From Actinoplanes regularis (GTDB lineage: Bacteria > Actinomycetota > Actinomycetes > Mycobacteriales > Micromonosporaceae), in assembly GCF_900188005.1 (NCBI RefSeq), contig NZ_FZNR01000002.1:806001-870000 (forward strand): a DNA stretch of 64,000 bases, given 5' to 3'. The notes beneath the pieces are model-generated. The model searched no databases. It was not told the origin of the DNA and worked only from the letters and a program-made list of their open reading frames with translations. Both the position numbers and the translations under genes were made by a program. Positions 41,876 through 49,910 of this stretch are shown here, in pieces (position 1 is the stretch's first letter; every line of letters starts with the position of its first letter).

Positions 41876-42283
41876 ATGTGGAGCGAGTTGCGGCATGCTG
41901 GAGACGTGCCCGTACTCCTCTCCTACAGTCCCGCGGACGCTCCCTGGGCACAATGGATCAACACATCACTGCAGGCAGCGGGCCATGTCGTGGAAATGCT
42001 TCCGGCGGGGGTCGACTTCGCGCATCGGCTAGCGGCCGCGCTTTCCGGCCCGGATCCGGTGATCGTTATGTACTCGGCGGAGCACCGGGCCTCCGAGTCG
42101 GACTGGAATCTGGTGCCCCTCGCGCCCGGACTGACGGTGCTCCGGCTCGACTCCGCCCCGGTACCCGCGGCGCTGCGCGCCGCGAGCTGCAAAAGCCTGC
42201 ACAACCTGGACGAAGAAGAAGCCCTGGAGGTCTTGATGGCCGCGATCAGTGGCCCGCAAAACCCCTTTTCGCGTACGCCGTGA
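41876..42283 (+). CDS. Small TIR-domain-like protein
   Basis: The 135-residue product opens with VPVLLSYSPADAPWAQWINT, matching the (V/F)FLSYSxxDxxWAxWI beta-A/BB-loop start of bacterial TIR domains. A second match is PVIVMYSAEHRASESDW, corresponding to the conserved strand before the catalytic Glu region. The whole protein is one TIR-size domain with no partner domain. The start is uncertain: ATG 41876 or GTG 41906; neither has a good ribosome site. Bacterial TIR proteins may be NAD+ hydrolases or scaffolds in defence; nothing beside it is a recognised defence gene. It is divergent from the GAPDH-like gene. Confidence 0.65.
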   Translation: MWSELRHAGDVPVLLSYSPADAPWAQWINTSLQAAGHVVEMLPAGVDFAHRLAAALSGPDPVIVMYSAEHRASESDWNLVPLAPGLTVLRLDSAPVPAALRAASCKSLHNLDEEEALEVLMAAISGPQNPFSRTP

Positions 42284-42469
42284 ATGCGGGCTGTTTTGAT
42301 TTCGCCGCCGACCAGGTAGGCAGATCATCGATCTTCGCGGGTGGCCGCTTTCGGACCCGTCCCCGGTTCCGCCGTCGTCGTGTTCCTGGGCTCCGAGGCA
42401 CTGTCGCATTCTAGCGGCCGTTTGCTCCCGTTTTCGACTGCTTCAGTTTTCGCCCCGTTTCCGCTTTCG

Positions 42470-43234
42470 TCAGATGATGGCCCGATAGAGCAGGAGGAGA
42501 CCGATCAGTGTGCCGAAGGCGACGATCACGTACCGCAACACCCGGGCGGGCAGCCGCCGGGCGACCCTCGCGCCCACATAGCCGCCCACGACCGTCGCCG
42601 GGGCGAGAACCGCCACCGCACCCCAGTGCACATGCGCGAACAGCGCGAACACCAGCACCGTGACCAGCCCGACCGCCGCCGACAGCACGTTCTTCAACGC
42701 GTTGATCCGCTTCAACGGCTCGTCCAGGATGAGCGCGAGCGCCGCCACGTACATCACCCCGAGCGCCGCCCCGAAATATCCGCCGTACACGGCCCCGACG
42801 AGCACCACGACCTGCAGGGTGACCGCCGCCCGCCGCCGCGACATCACCCTGGGATGTCCGACCAGCCCCCGCAACCGCTCCTGAAACGCCAGTGTCCCCG
42901 CCGCCGCCAGCACCAGGAACGGCACCACCACCTCGAACACCCGCCCCGGCGTGGCGAGCAGCAGCACGCACCCGGCCGCGCTCCCGAGGACCGCGGCCGG
43001 CAGCACGGCCCGCACCCGCCCGCCCTGCCCCGCGAGATCGGCCCGGCTCCCGGCGACGCTGGAGACATAGCCCGGGAAGACCGAGACGGAATTGGTCACG
43101 TTCGCGTCGACCGCGGGCAGGCCGGTCGCGATCAGGCCGGGGAAGGTGATGAGCGACCCGCCACCGGCGATCGCGTTCACGCCGCCGGCCGCCAGGCCCG
43201 CGACGACCAGCAGGAGGATGTGCGACAAGTCCAT
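42470..43234 (-). CDS. TSUP family (TauE/SafE) anion transporter
   Basis: This 254-residue protein has about eight transmembrane helices and the TSUP opening MDLSHILLLVVAGLAAGGVNAIAGGGSLITFPGL. A GAVYGGYFGAALGVMYVAAL repeat lies in the second half, giving the internal two-fold symmetry of the family. Members export or import sulfite, sulfoacetate and similar sulfur or carboxylate anions; the substrate here is unknown. It is a solitary gene divergent from rnpB, with starts about 118 bp apart. Confidence 0.9.
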   Translation of the reverse strand: MDLSHILLLVVAGLAAGGVNAIAGGGSLITFPGLIATGLPAVDANVTNSVSVFPGYVSSVAGSRADLAGQGGRVRAVLPAAVLGSAAGCVLLLATPGRVFEVVVPFLVLAAAGTLAFQERLRGLVGHPRVMSRRRAAVTLQVVVLVGAVYGGYFGAALGVMYVAALALILDEPLKRINALKNVLSAAVGLVTVLVFALFAHVHWGAVAVLAPATVVGGYVGARVARRLPARVLRYVIVAFGTLIGLLLLYRAII

Positions 43235-43351
43235 GATGCGAGCGACCCTACGGTGTCCCGCACCGCCGATCTCGCGCCGCCGGTCGTCTCACCAGCCCGA
43301 AACCCGGACCGGGTCCGCAACCCGCCACCGGCCGGGACGTACTATTGCGGC

Positions 43352-43768
43352 GCGACGGACGAGTCGGCTGGGCGGCCGCGTCGGTGCCTCTGGCACCGCC
43401 GAGGAACGTCCGGACTCCGCAGAGCAGGGTGGTTGTTAACGGCAACCCGGGGTGACCCGCGGGAAAGTGCCACAGAGAACAGACCGCCGCCGGTGCCTCG
43501 GTGCCAGGCGGTAAGGGTGAAACGGTGAGGTAAGAGCTCACCAGCGCCCCGGGTGACCGGGGCGGCTCGGTAAACCCCACCCGGAGCAAGGCCAAGCAAG
43601 GCCGCGACCGCGAGGTCGCGACCGGCGCAGGGTTCGAGGGCTGCTCGCCTGATCCTGCGGGTAGGCCGCATGAGCCTGTCGGCAACGGCAGGCCGAGATG
43701 GATGGCCGCCACCGGCGACGCAAGTCACCGGCTACAGAATCCGGCGTACAGGCCGGCTCGTCCGCCGC
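43352..43768 (+). ncRNA. rnpB: RNase P RNA (type A)
   Basis: About 417 nt form the catalytic RNA of RNase P, which matures tRNA 5' ends. Conserved stretches appear in order: GAGGAACGTCCGGACTCC, AGAGCAGGGTGGTTGTTAAC, GGGTGACCCGCGGGAAAGTG, CCACAGAGAACAGACCGCC, GTAAGGGTGAAACGGTGAGG, GGCTCGGTAAACCCCACC, CAAGGCCAAGCAAGG, and the 3' GATGGATGGCCGCC and ACAGAATCCGGCGTACAGGC. The ends are set by pairing of GCGACGGACGAGTCGGC with GCCGGCTCGTCCGCCGC. TACTAT at 43340-43345 is a fitting -10 element for a start near 43352. Exact termini are ±5 nt. Confidence 0.95.
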
Positions 43769-43791
43769 CCCGGCCATCGCGAGGTCGCACG

Positions 43792-44154
43792 TCAACCGTG
43801 GGTGGCGCGCCCGTCGAGGGCGAGTCGAACCTCCCCGCGGTCGGGTTCGGGCGGCGGGCGGTCGCGGTCCGAGAAGGCCTTTCGCAGGGCGTCATCGCCC
43901 TTCTGCACCAGGTCCTTCCAAGCGTCGGCGAGCTGCGGGGCCGCCTTCTTGGCAGCATCGGCGATCTTCCGGCCCGCCTTCCTGGCGGCATCGACGAGTT
44001 GCTCACCCGCTTTCTTGCTCGCGTCGGAGATCTGCTCGATCGAGTCGGGAACTCCGCGGTGCGCGTCGGGCGCGGCTGCCGCGGGACCGATCCCGATCAA
44101 CGCGCCGATCATCAGACCGACGCCGGTGGCCAGCAGTCCGGTCATTCTGTTCAT
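43792..44154 (-). CDS. Secreted Ala/Lys-rich amphipathic protein
   Basis: This 120-residue protein has a signal peptide (MNRMTGLLATGVGLMIGALI, cleavage near AAAA-PD). A ~60-residue amphipathic helical region is built from DAxKKAGxxxxDAxRKA units (DASKKAGEQLVDAARKAGRK), resembling apolipoprotein/LEA-like repeats. The tail is hydrophilic. Its function is not recognised; it may associate with membranes or the wall. GGAGG lies just before the ATG. The stop is 24 bp beyond the 3' end of the convergent rnpB RNA. Confidence 0.65.
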   Translation of the reverse strand: MNRMTGLLATGVGLMIGALIGIGPAAAAPDAHRGVPDSIEQISDASKKAGEQLVDAARKAGRKIADAAKKAAPQLADAWKDLVQKGDDALRKAFSDRDRPPPEPDRGEVRLALDGRATHG

Positions 44155-44246
44155 GACCCTCCTCCGCAGTCGTTCGCTGTTCTGGCTGAACTCAGCCGAT
44201 CACGCACGGACGACGCGCGTAGCCCGTTCGCCGCTAATCTGTGGGC

Positions 44247-44555
44247 GTGAAGGTGATCTTTTCGTACCGCAACGACGAGAACGGTCGCTACTTCCACGAC
44301 CTTGTGCAGGATTGACTGCCTAGCTGGGGCATCGACTGGGATCCGTTCCTCGGGGACGAGGCCATGATCATTACGCCCCGGATGCAACACGCGGACGGGA
44401 CCTTCGGCTGCACGCTGACCTTCTACGTCAAGGTCGGTGCGCTGAGGCGGCTCGGGATCACTGCCGGATACGGGCCGGTCGGGCCACCTCGGAATGGGGA
44501 CAGAAGCCCCGCTGAAAGGGCTGCGCGGCATTCTTCGGCGGCCTCAACCGCCTGA
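44247..44555 (+). pseudogene. Small gene interrupted by an in-frame TGA
   Basis: From GTG 44247 the frame reads MKVIFSYRNDENGRYFHDLV-QD, then TGA at 44313-44315. It then continues open (LPSWGIDWDPFLGDEAM...) to a TGA at 44555. The sequence on both sides looks protein-like, with aromatic and acidic residues and high GC3. The simplest reading is a TGG-to-TGA nonsense mutation (a Trp would fit). The family is not recognised. There is no sign of a selenocysteine element. A shorter product from ATG 44364 is possible but has no ribosome site. Confidence 0.5.
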
Positions 44556-44573
44556 TCGAGTACGCCGTGAGCA

Positions 44574-44607
44574 CGCGCGCCGTGCCCCGAGCGGGACACG
44601 GCGCGCG
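44574..44607 (-). terminator. Hairpin after the SSS symporter gene
   Basis: CGCGCGCCGTG pairs with CACGGCGCGCG, extended inwards by CCC/GGG past one mismatch, with a 4-base loop. It lies 20 bp beyond the symporter stop. Confidence 0.6.
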
Positions 44608-44627
44608 CCGATCAAAGACGGACCGGG

Positions 44628-46274
44628 TCAGGTCGAGGAGACCGTGTCGACCGTCGTGGTCCGCTCCCGCTCGATCCGCGGGTCGCCCTCGTCGGCGAAG
44701 TAGTCGTCCGGCGTCGTCCCGTCCACGCCGTCGGGCGTCTTCGTGGCCCGCAGCAGGAACGTCACCAGCACCGCGACCACCAGGTTCACCAGCACCACCA
44801 CGAACCCGACGTAGATCGTCTTCTTGGTGTCGAAGCCGAACTCCGACAGCGGGAACGCCGACCCGCCGAAGTGTTTACGGCCGGTCGCGGCGTTCGGAAT
44901 CTGCCAGAGCATCCAGAAGGCCAGCGCCATCCCGACCGCCCAACCGGCGATAAGCGCTCCCCGGTGCAGCCACCGGGTGTAGAGCCCGAGGATCACCGCC
45001 GGCGCGGTCTGCAGGATGATCACGCCCCCGATCAGTTGCAGGTCGATGGAGAACTGCGGGTCGAGGAAGACGATGAAGGCGACCGCCCCGATCTTGACCA
45101 CCAGCGACGTGATCTTGGCGACGCCGGCCTCCTGGGCCGGGGTGGCATCGCGGCGCAGGTACTCCTTGTAGATGTTACGGGTGAACAGGTTGGCCGCGGC
45201 GATCGACATGATCGCGGCGGGCACCAGGGCACCGATGCCGATCGCGGCGAAGGCGACGCCGGTGAACCAGGCCGGGAAGTTGGTGTCGAAGAGCAGCGGC
45301 ACCACGGTGTTGCTGTCGACACTGCCCGCCTTAGCACCGGGCAGCGGCTTCACCCCGGCCGCGATGGCCATGTAACCGAGCAGCGCGATCAGGCCGAGCA
45401 GGAGGCTGTACGCCGGCAGCGCCGACATGTTCCGCTTGATCACACCCCGGTTCTTGCCGGCCAGCACGCCGGTGATGCTGTGCGGGTAGAGGAAGAGGGC
45501 GAGCGCCGAGCCGAGTGCCAGGGTGAAGTACTGCACCTGGTTGTTCGCGTTCAGCAGGATCCCGTCGCCGGGCGCCGGTGACGCCTGGAACTTCTTGTCC
45601 GCCGCCTCGAAGATCGCACCCCAGCCGCCGAGCTTGTACGGCAGGTACAGCACCGCCACCGCGATGACGATGTAGATCAGCGTGTCCTTGACGAACGCGA
45701 TCAGCGCCGGCGCCCGCAGCCCGGACTGGTAGGTGTACGCCGCCAGGATCGCGAACGCGATGATGATCGGCAGGTGCCGGGCGATCGGGCTGTCCCCGGT
45801 CACGCCCATCGTCTTGAGGACCGCCTCGATGCCGACCAACTGCAGCGCGATGTACGGCATGGTGGCCACGATCCCGGTGATCGCGACCAGCAGCGCCAGC
45901 GTCGGCGAGTCGTACCGGGTGCGAACGAAGTCGGCCGGGGTGACGAAGCCGTGCCGGTGCGACACCGACCAGAGCCGGACCAGGATCAGGAAGAACATCG
46001 GGTAGATCACGACCGTGTACGGCACGGCGAAGAACCCCGCGGCCCCCGCGCCGAAGATCAGGGCCGGCACGGCGACGAAGGTGTACGCCGTGTACAGGTC
46101 CCCGCCGACCAGGAACCAGGTGATCCAGCCGCCGAAGCTGCGCCCGCCCAGGCCCCACTCGTCGAGGTGGGCCATGTCCTGCGGGGCACGCCACCGGGCC
46201 GCCACGAAGCCCATCCCGCTGACCAGCAGGAACAGCACGGTGAAGACGACGATCTCGGTGATGTGCTCGCTCAT
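44628..46274 (-). CDS. Sodium:solute symporter (SSS family), monocarboxylate type
   Basis: This 548-residue transporter has about 13 hydrophobic segments and SSS landmarks: AHLDEWGLGGRSFGGWITWF, VTPADFVRTRYDS, and the late AAIMSIAAANLFTRNIYKEY. It is closest in layout to actinobacterial MctC/ActP-like carriers for acetate, pyruvate or propionate, which are encoded behind a small DUF3311 protein as here. The start is ATG 46274 (MSEHITEIVV), whose ATGA overlaps the preceding 22-codon mini-ORF; GGAGGTGG lies just upstream. The cytosolic C-terminus is acidic. Confidence 0.92.
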   Translation of the reverse strand: MSEHITEIVVFTVLFLLVSGMGFVAARWRAPQDMAHLDEWGLGGRSFGGWITWFLVGGDLYTAYTFVAVPALIFGAGAAGFFAVPYTVVIYPMFFLILVRLWSVSHRHGFVTPADFVRTRYDSPTLALLVAITGIVATMPYIALQLVGIEAVLKTMGVTGDSPIARHLPIIIAFAILAAYTYQSGLRAPALIAFVKDTLIYIVIAVAVLYLPYKLGGWGAIFEAADKKFQASPAPGDGILLNANNQVQYFTLALGSALALFLYPHSITGVLAGKNRGVIKRNMSALPAYSLLLGLIALLGYMAIAAGVKPLPGAKAGSVDSNTVVPLLFDTNFPAWFTGVAFAAIGIGALVPAAIMSIAAANLFTRNIYKEYLRRDATPAQEAGVAKITSLVVKIGAVAFIVFLDPQFSIDLQLIGGVIILQTAPAVILGLYTRWLHRGALIAGWAVGMALAFWMLWQIPNAATGRKHFGGSAFPLSEFGFDTKKTIYVGFVVVLVNLVVAVLVTFLLRATKTPDGVDGTTPDDYFADEGDPRIERERTTTVDTVSST

Positions 46275-46339
46275 GACGCCACCTCCGCTGCGCTCCGGCG
46301 TCGCCATGAGTTTTCAACTGAGCTGACCGATTCGCTCAT
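46271..46339 (-). CDS. 22-residue mini-ORF bridging DUF3311 and symporter genes
   Basis: It has the same architecture as the mini-ORF at 11309-11389. Its ATG overlaps the DUF3311 stop (46336-46339), and its TGA overlaps the symporter ATG (46271-46274). The peptide starts MSESVSSVENSW and ends RRRSAAEVAS, matching the other copy (MSE...ESVS.V.NS, then RRRRSEAEVAA) apart from four extra codons near the other copy's start. It also carries the symporter's GGAGGTGG ribosome site. See findings. Confidence 0.55.
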   Translation of the reverse strand: MSESVSSVENSWRRRSAAEVAS

Positions 46340-46557
46340 GAGCGGTCACCCCGCTTCGACATCCGGTAGACGAGCGTGGTCGTGCCGACCCCGAGCAGGA
46401 TGAAGGCGAGCTGCAGCCAGTAGAAGAGCGGGAAACCACCGAGCCGTGGCTCGGCGTGGTTGTACAGCGGGGTCAGCAACGGCACCACGATCGGCACCGG
46501 AAGTAACCAGTTCCAGGGGCTTCTATCGGTTCGACGTGGGGATTCCGGCTCCGTCAT
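46336..46557 (-). CDS. DUF3311 small membrane protein
   Basis: This 73-residue protein has two transmembrane helices (about residues 15-31 and 44-64) joined by the conserved YNHAEPRLGGFPLFYWLQL segment of DUF3311. It ends VYRMSKRGDRS. DUF3311 genes almost always precede an SSS-family monocarboxylate symporter gene and are thought to be its small accessory subunit. Here the two are linked through the mini-ORF. A 13-bp direct repeat lies 72 bp upstream. Confidence 0.88.
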   Translation of the reverse strand: MTEPESPRRTDRSPWNWLLPVPIVVPLLTPLYNHAEPRLGGFPLFYWLQLAFILLGVGTTTLVYRMSKRGDRS

Positions 46558-46628
46558 GATCCGCCTCCCTCAACAGCGCGTATGGTTTCCGTCACGCTAA
46601 CGAGGCAGCCGGATCCTTGGCGATCAAT

Positions 46629-46662
46629 GTGCGCCGAACGGGTGAGGCGGTGCGCCGAACGG
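46629..46662 (-). promoter_or_regulatory. 13-bp direct repeats upstream of DUF3311/symporter operon
   Basis: GTGCGCCGAACGG occurs exactly twice, at 46629-46641 and 46650-46662. The 21-bp period is two helical turns. The pair is 72 bp upstream of the DUF3311 start, in the short gap to the convergently positioned GH18 stop. This geometry suits a dimeric transcription factor bound on one DNA face. Confidence 0.5.
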
Positions 46663-46681
46663 CAGCACCGCCTCTGGCCAC

Positions 46682-47971
46682 TCAGAACAGGCCCAGCGAC
46701 ACCGTCCGGGTGAGGGTGGCGTTCTCGTCGTCACCGTCGAGCGACCACATCATCGCGCCGCCCAGCCCCCGCATACGGATGTAGAGCGTCTTCTGCAGCA
46801 GGGCGGCCGGATCGTCGTACGTCCAGAAGGTGTTGCCGTCGAAGAGCCAGGCGTGACCGGCCCGCGGGTCCCGGTGCACGGTGTAGCCCTGCGCCGGGAG
46901 GTTCTTCAGGGTCTTCCAGTCCTCGGTGCCGGCGCCGAAGACACCCGGCGCGGGCCCGGCGGCGGGCTGGAACAGCCCGGAGCCGCCTCCGGTCACCCCG
47001 GTCCAGCCCTGGCCGTAGTAGGGCAGGCCGAGCACCAGCTTGCGCTTCGGCGCACCGCCGGCCAGCCAGGCGTTGACCGCGTTCTCCGCCGAGAAGTCCG
47101 GGTTGTCCGGGGCGCCGCCCGGCACCCGCAGCGCGGACTGCTGGTTGGTCCTCGGCTCCCAGGTGCCGTGGAAGTCGTAGCCCTGGAGGGTGCCGAAGTC
47201 CAGGTACTTGAAGATCTTGCCGGTCTCGAAGCCGGCGGCGATCTTGGCAGGTGCCGCGGGCAGGAACGCGGTCAGATCGTAGTGCCTGCGGTTCGCCTTG
47301 CCGAGCCGGTCCAGCTGGGCCCGGAACTCCGCGGCGAGCAGGGTGAAGTTCCGCTTGTCCTCGGGCCGGACGACGTTGCCGGCGTTGCCGTCCGAGCCGG
47401 GCCACTCCCAGTCCAGGTCGACGCCGTCGAAGATGCCGGCGGCCACGCCCGCGGGCAGGCCGGGCAGGTCGCCCTTGAGCCAGAGGCTGACGCAGGAGGC
47501 CACCAGCTTCTTGCGGGAGGCGTCGGTCAGGGCCGCGTCCGAGAAGTACGCCGACCCGGTCCAGCCGCCCAGCGAGATGAGCACGCGCAGCCGGGGGTTC
47601 TTCTTCTTGAGCTCGGCGAGCTGGTTGAGGTTGCCCGCGATCGGCTGGCCCGCCACGTCGCCGGCCCCGTCCACGCTGTTCGCGTCCGAGAACGGGGTCT
47701 GCCAGTCGGCCCATGGGTCGGCGGAGGCGCAGACGCCGTCCGCGGTCACCGGGCCGAACGCGTAGTTGAGGTGGGTGAGCCGGGCGGCCGCACCGGACTT
47801 CTGCACCTTCGCCAGCTGAAAGTCGCGGCCGTAGATACCCCACTGCGTGAAGTAGCCGACCTTGACGTACGACGAGTTCGAGTTATGTGCCTGTGCGGGA
47901 GTCGGTGCGGTGGCCACGACGGCAGTGGCGGCGGCCGCCACGGCGACGAGGCGGCGGGTGAAACCGCGCAT
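46682..47971 (-). CDS. Secreted GH18 chitinase-like enzyme
   Basis: This 429-residue protein has a signal peptide (MRGFTRRLVAVAAAATAVVA, cleavage near AQA-HN) and then a single GH18 TIM barrel without a binding module. The catalytic motif FDGVDLDWEW places the acid Glu at residue 189. Strand motifs VGYFTQWGIYGR, LRVLISLGGWTGS and ALRVPGG ... LVLGLPYYGQGWTG are present, and WSLDGDDEN closes the barrel. It should cleave chitin-type N-acetylglucosamine chains outside the cell. An imperfect inverted repeat precedes the start (48001-48021). Confidence 0.94.
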   Translation of the reverse strand: MRGFTRRLVAVAAAATAVVATAPTPAQAHNSNSSYVKVGYFTQWGIYGRDFQLAKVQKSGAAARLTHLNYAFGPVTADGVCASADPWADWQTPFSDANSVDGAGDVAGQPIAGNLNQLAELKKKNPRLRVLISLGGWTGSAYFSDAALTDASRKKLVASCVSLWLKGDLPGLPAGVAAGIFDGVDLDWEWPGSDGNAGNVVRPEDKRNFTLLAAEFRAQLDRLGKANRRHYDLTAFLPAAPAKIAAGFETGKIFKYLDFGTLQGYDFHGTWEPRTNQQSALRVPGGAPDNPDFSAENAVNAWLAGGAPKRKLVLGLPYYGQGWTGVTGGGSGLFQPAAGPAPGVFGAGTEDWKTLKNLPAQGYTVHRDPRAGHAWLFDGNTFWTYDDPAALLQKTLYIRMRGLGGAMMWSLDGDDENATLTRTVSLGLF

Positions 47972-48000
47972 GAGCCCTCCAGGGGCGAAACGTTGAAGAA

Positions 48001-48021
48001 AGTTTCCTAATCGAGGAAGCT
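48001..48021 (-). promoter_or_regulatory. Imperfect palindrome upstream of GH18 gene
   Basis: AGTTTCCT (48001-48008) and AGGAAGCT (48014-48021) are inverted with one mismatch. They sit 30-50 bp upstream of the GH18 start, in an AT-rich patch. A TTAGGAAACTTTC-like element of this kind is a plausible operator for sugar-responsive control of secreted hydrolases. The regulator is not identified. Confidence 0.4.
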
Positions 48022-48045
48022 AAACGTCTCGCCCCACAGGGTCAA

Positions 48046-49179
48046 CTATCGAAGATGGGCGGTCTCGTTGACCGAACGGACCGCGATATTGCCGTCCGGC
48101 CAGATATCCATCGTGGACACGCCCGCCGCGTCGAGGAACAACCGGTGCAGGAAAGCGTCACCCGCGGCCAGCGCGTCCCGCAGGATCAACTTGATCGGCG
48201 ACACGTGCGACACCACCACGACGACCTGCCCGGGGTACGCCTGCACGATCTTCGCGAGCGCCCCGCGCACCCGCTTGGCCACCGCCTGGAACGACTCGCC
48301 CTCCGGCGGCGCGACACTGGTCGACTCCAGCCAGGCCGCCATCTCCCGGGGCCAGCTCTCCTGCACCTCGGCGAAGGTCTTGGCCTCCCAGAGCCCGAAG
48401 TCGCACTCGATCAGGTCGTCCATCACCGTCACCGGCACGCCGCCCACCTCGGCGGCGATCAGCTCGGCGGTCCGCATGCAGCGGACCAGCGGCGACGCCA
48501 GCACGGCGGCGACGTCCCGGGACAACCCGGCGACCCGGCCGCCCGCGGCCATCGCCTGCGCCTCGCCCTCGTCGGTGAGCGGCACGTCGCCGCGGCCCGA
48601 GTAGCGGCCCTGCGCGGTCATCGCGGTCGCGCCGTGCCGGACCAGGATCAGCCGGGTCGCGTTCTCCAGCGACGGCGGCGCCCAGGACCGGGGCTTGGCG
48701 ATCTCCGCCGGCTCCCCGGTCTCCCCCCGCCGGCCGATCTCGGCCGGCTCGCCGACGAGGACACCGGTGGCCTCGTCCATGGCCCGGTTGGCCAGGGCGT
48801 CGGCGGCCCGGTTGCGCTCCCGCGGAATCCAGTCGAAGGTGACCGCCTGGAACTTCGCGACCAGGCCGGCAGCCTCCGCGGCGAGTGGCCGCAGGCCCGG
48901 GTTCTTGATCTGCCAGCGGCCGGACATCTGCTCGACCACCAGCTTGGAGTCCATCCGGACGTCCACCTGGGTGGCGTTCAGCTCGGCGGCGGCGCGCAGC
49001 CCGGCGATCAGGCCCGAGTACTCGGCGACGTTGTTCGTGGCGGTGCCGAGGGCGGCGTACCGCTCCAGCAGGACCTCGCCGCTCGCCGCGTCCAGGACCA
49101 CCGCGCCGTACCCGGCCGGGCCGGGATTGCCCCGCGAGCCGCCGTCCGCCTCGACGACGACTCGCAGGTCACCGCTCAC
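48046..49179 (-). CDS. Bifunctional RNase H / histidine phosphatase
   Basis: This 377-residue two-domain protein combines an N-terminal RNase HI fold with a C-terminal histidine phosphatase. The RNase HI domain shows EADGGSRGNPG with Asp12, NNVAEYSGL, RMDSKLVVEQM and ADALANRAMDE. The phosphatase shows LILVRHGATAM, LASPLVRCMRTAEL, IECDFGLWEAKTF and VVVVSHVSPIK. This fusion is the actinobacterial Rv2228c type: it degrades RNA in RNA/DNA hybrids and has acid or alpha-ribazole phosphatase activity. The GTG at 49179 overlaps the upstream stop by 4 bp. It is the last gene of the Nif3/zinc-ribbon operon. A longer start at 49218 would intrude into that gene. Confidence 0.95.
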   Translation of the reverse strand: MSGDLRVVVEADGGSRGNPGPAGYGAVVLDAASGEVLLERYAALGTATNNVAEYSGLIAGLRAAAELNATQVDVRMDSKLVVEQMSGRWQIKNPGLRPLAAEAAGLVAKFQAVTFDWIPRERNRAADALANRAMDEATGVLVGEPAEIGRRGETGEPAEIAKPRSWAPPSLENATRLILVRHGATAMTAQGRYSGRGDVPLTDEGEAQAMAAGGRVAGLSRDVAAVLASPLVRCMRTAELIAAEVGGVPVTVMDDLIECDFGLWEAKTFAEVQESWPREMAAWLESTSVAPPEGESFQAVAKRVRGALAKIVQAYPGQVVVVVSHVSPIKLILRDALAAGDAFLHRLFLDAAGVSTMDIWPDGNIAVRSVNETAHLR

Positions 49180-49910
49180 AGCCCGGACTCCGACGTGCGC
49201 ACCATGATGCGGCGGCACTCCTCGCAGCGCACCACGTCGTCGGACGGGGCCGCCTTCACCCGGTTCAGGTCCGCGCCGTACAGCTCGATCCGGCAGGCGC
49301 CGCAGCGGCCGGCGTAGACCAGCGCGGCGCCCATCCCGGTCTCGGTGCGGATCTTGTCGTACAGCGTGACCAGGTCGGCCGGCAGGTCCGCGGCGAGCGG
49401 GCCGCGCGACGCCGACTTGAACTCCTGCTCCTTGGCGATCTCCGTGGACGTCTCGTCCCGCCGCCGCTCGGCGTCGGTACGCCGATCGAGCGCCGCGCCG
49501 AGCCGGCCCTGGACGCCGGCGAGCACCGCGGCCGCCGAATCGCGCTGCTCCATCAGCTCCAGCTCGGCGTCCTCCAGCTCGGATTGCCGCCGGTTCAGCG
49601 TGGCCAGCTCGTGCTGCAGGCCCTCGACCTCCTTCAGCGAACCGCCCGCGTCGAGCCGCTGCTGGTCCTTCGCCTTGCGCTGCCGGACCTGGTCGATGTC
49701 CTTCTCGAACCGGGCGATGTCCCGGTCCAGGTCGTCGACGGCGACCTGGGCACGGACCCGCTCGTCCTCCAGCGCGGAGATCTCCCGGGCCACCGCCTCG
49801 ATCTCGGCGAGCTCGGGCAGGTTCTTGCGACGGTGCGCGAGCTGGGCCAGAGCGGTGTCGACCGCCTGCAGGTCGAGCAGGCGGCGCTGGGCTTGCGGGG
49901 CGGCCTTCAC
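49176..49910 (-). CDS. Coiled-coil C4 zinc-ribbon protein (Rv2229c-like)
   Basis: This 244-residue protein has ~190 residues of coiled coil (ALEDERVRAQVAVDDLDRDI, LEDAELELMEQRDSAAAVL). It is followed by a C4 zinc ribbon, with CGAC at about residue 207 and CEEC at about 232. The family resembles a Hsp33/flagellar-type helical hairpin with a nucleic-acid-binding ribbon, and its function is unsettled. It overlaps both neighbours by 4 bp, so translation of the three genes is coupled. The order Nif3, zinc ribbon, RNase H/phosphatase is conserved in actinobacteria. Confidence 0.92.
   Translation of the reverse strand: MKAAPQAQRRLLDLQAVDTALAQLAHRRKNLPELAEIEAVAREISALEDERVRAQVAVDDLDRDIARFEKDIDQVRQRKAKDQQRLDAGGSLKEVEGLQHELATLNRRQSELEDAELELMEQRDSAAAVLAGVQGRLGAALDRRTDAERRRDETSTEIAKEQEFKSASRGPLAADLPADLVTLYDKIRTETGMGAALVYAGRCGACRIELYGADLNRVKAAPSDDVVRCEECRRIMVRTSESGL

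Noticed and set aside
44313..44315. Selenocysteine at the in-frame TGA
   Set aside because: No selenocysteine machinery or SECIS-like hairpin was seen, and the context fits a TGG-to-TGA change.
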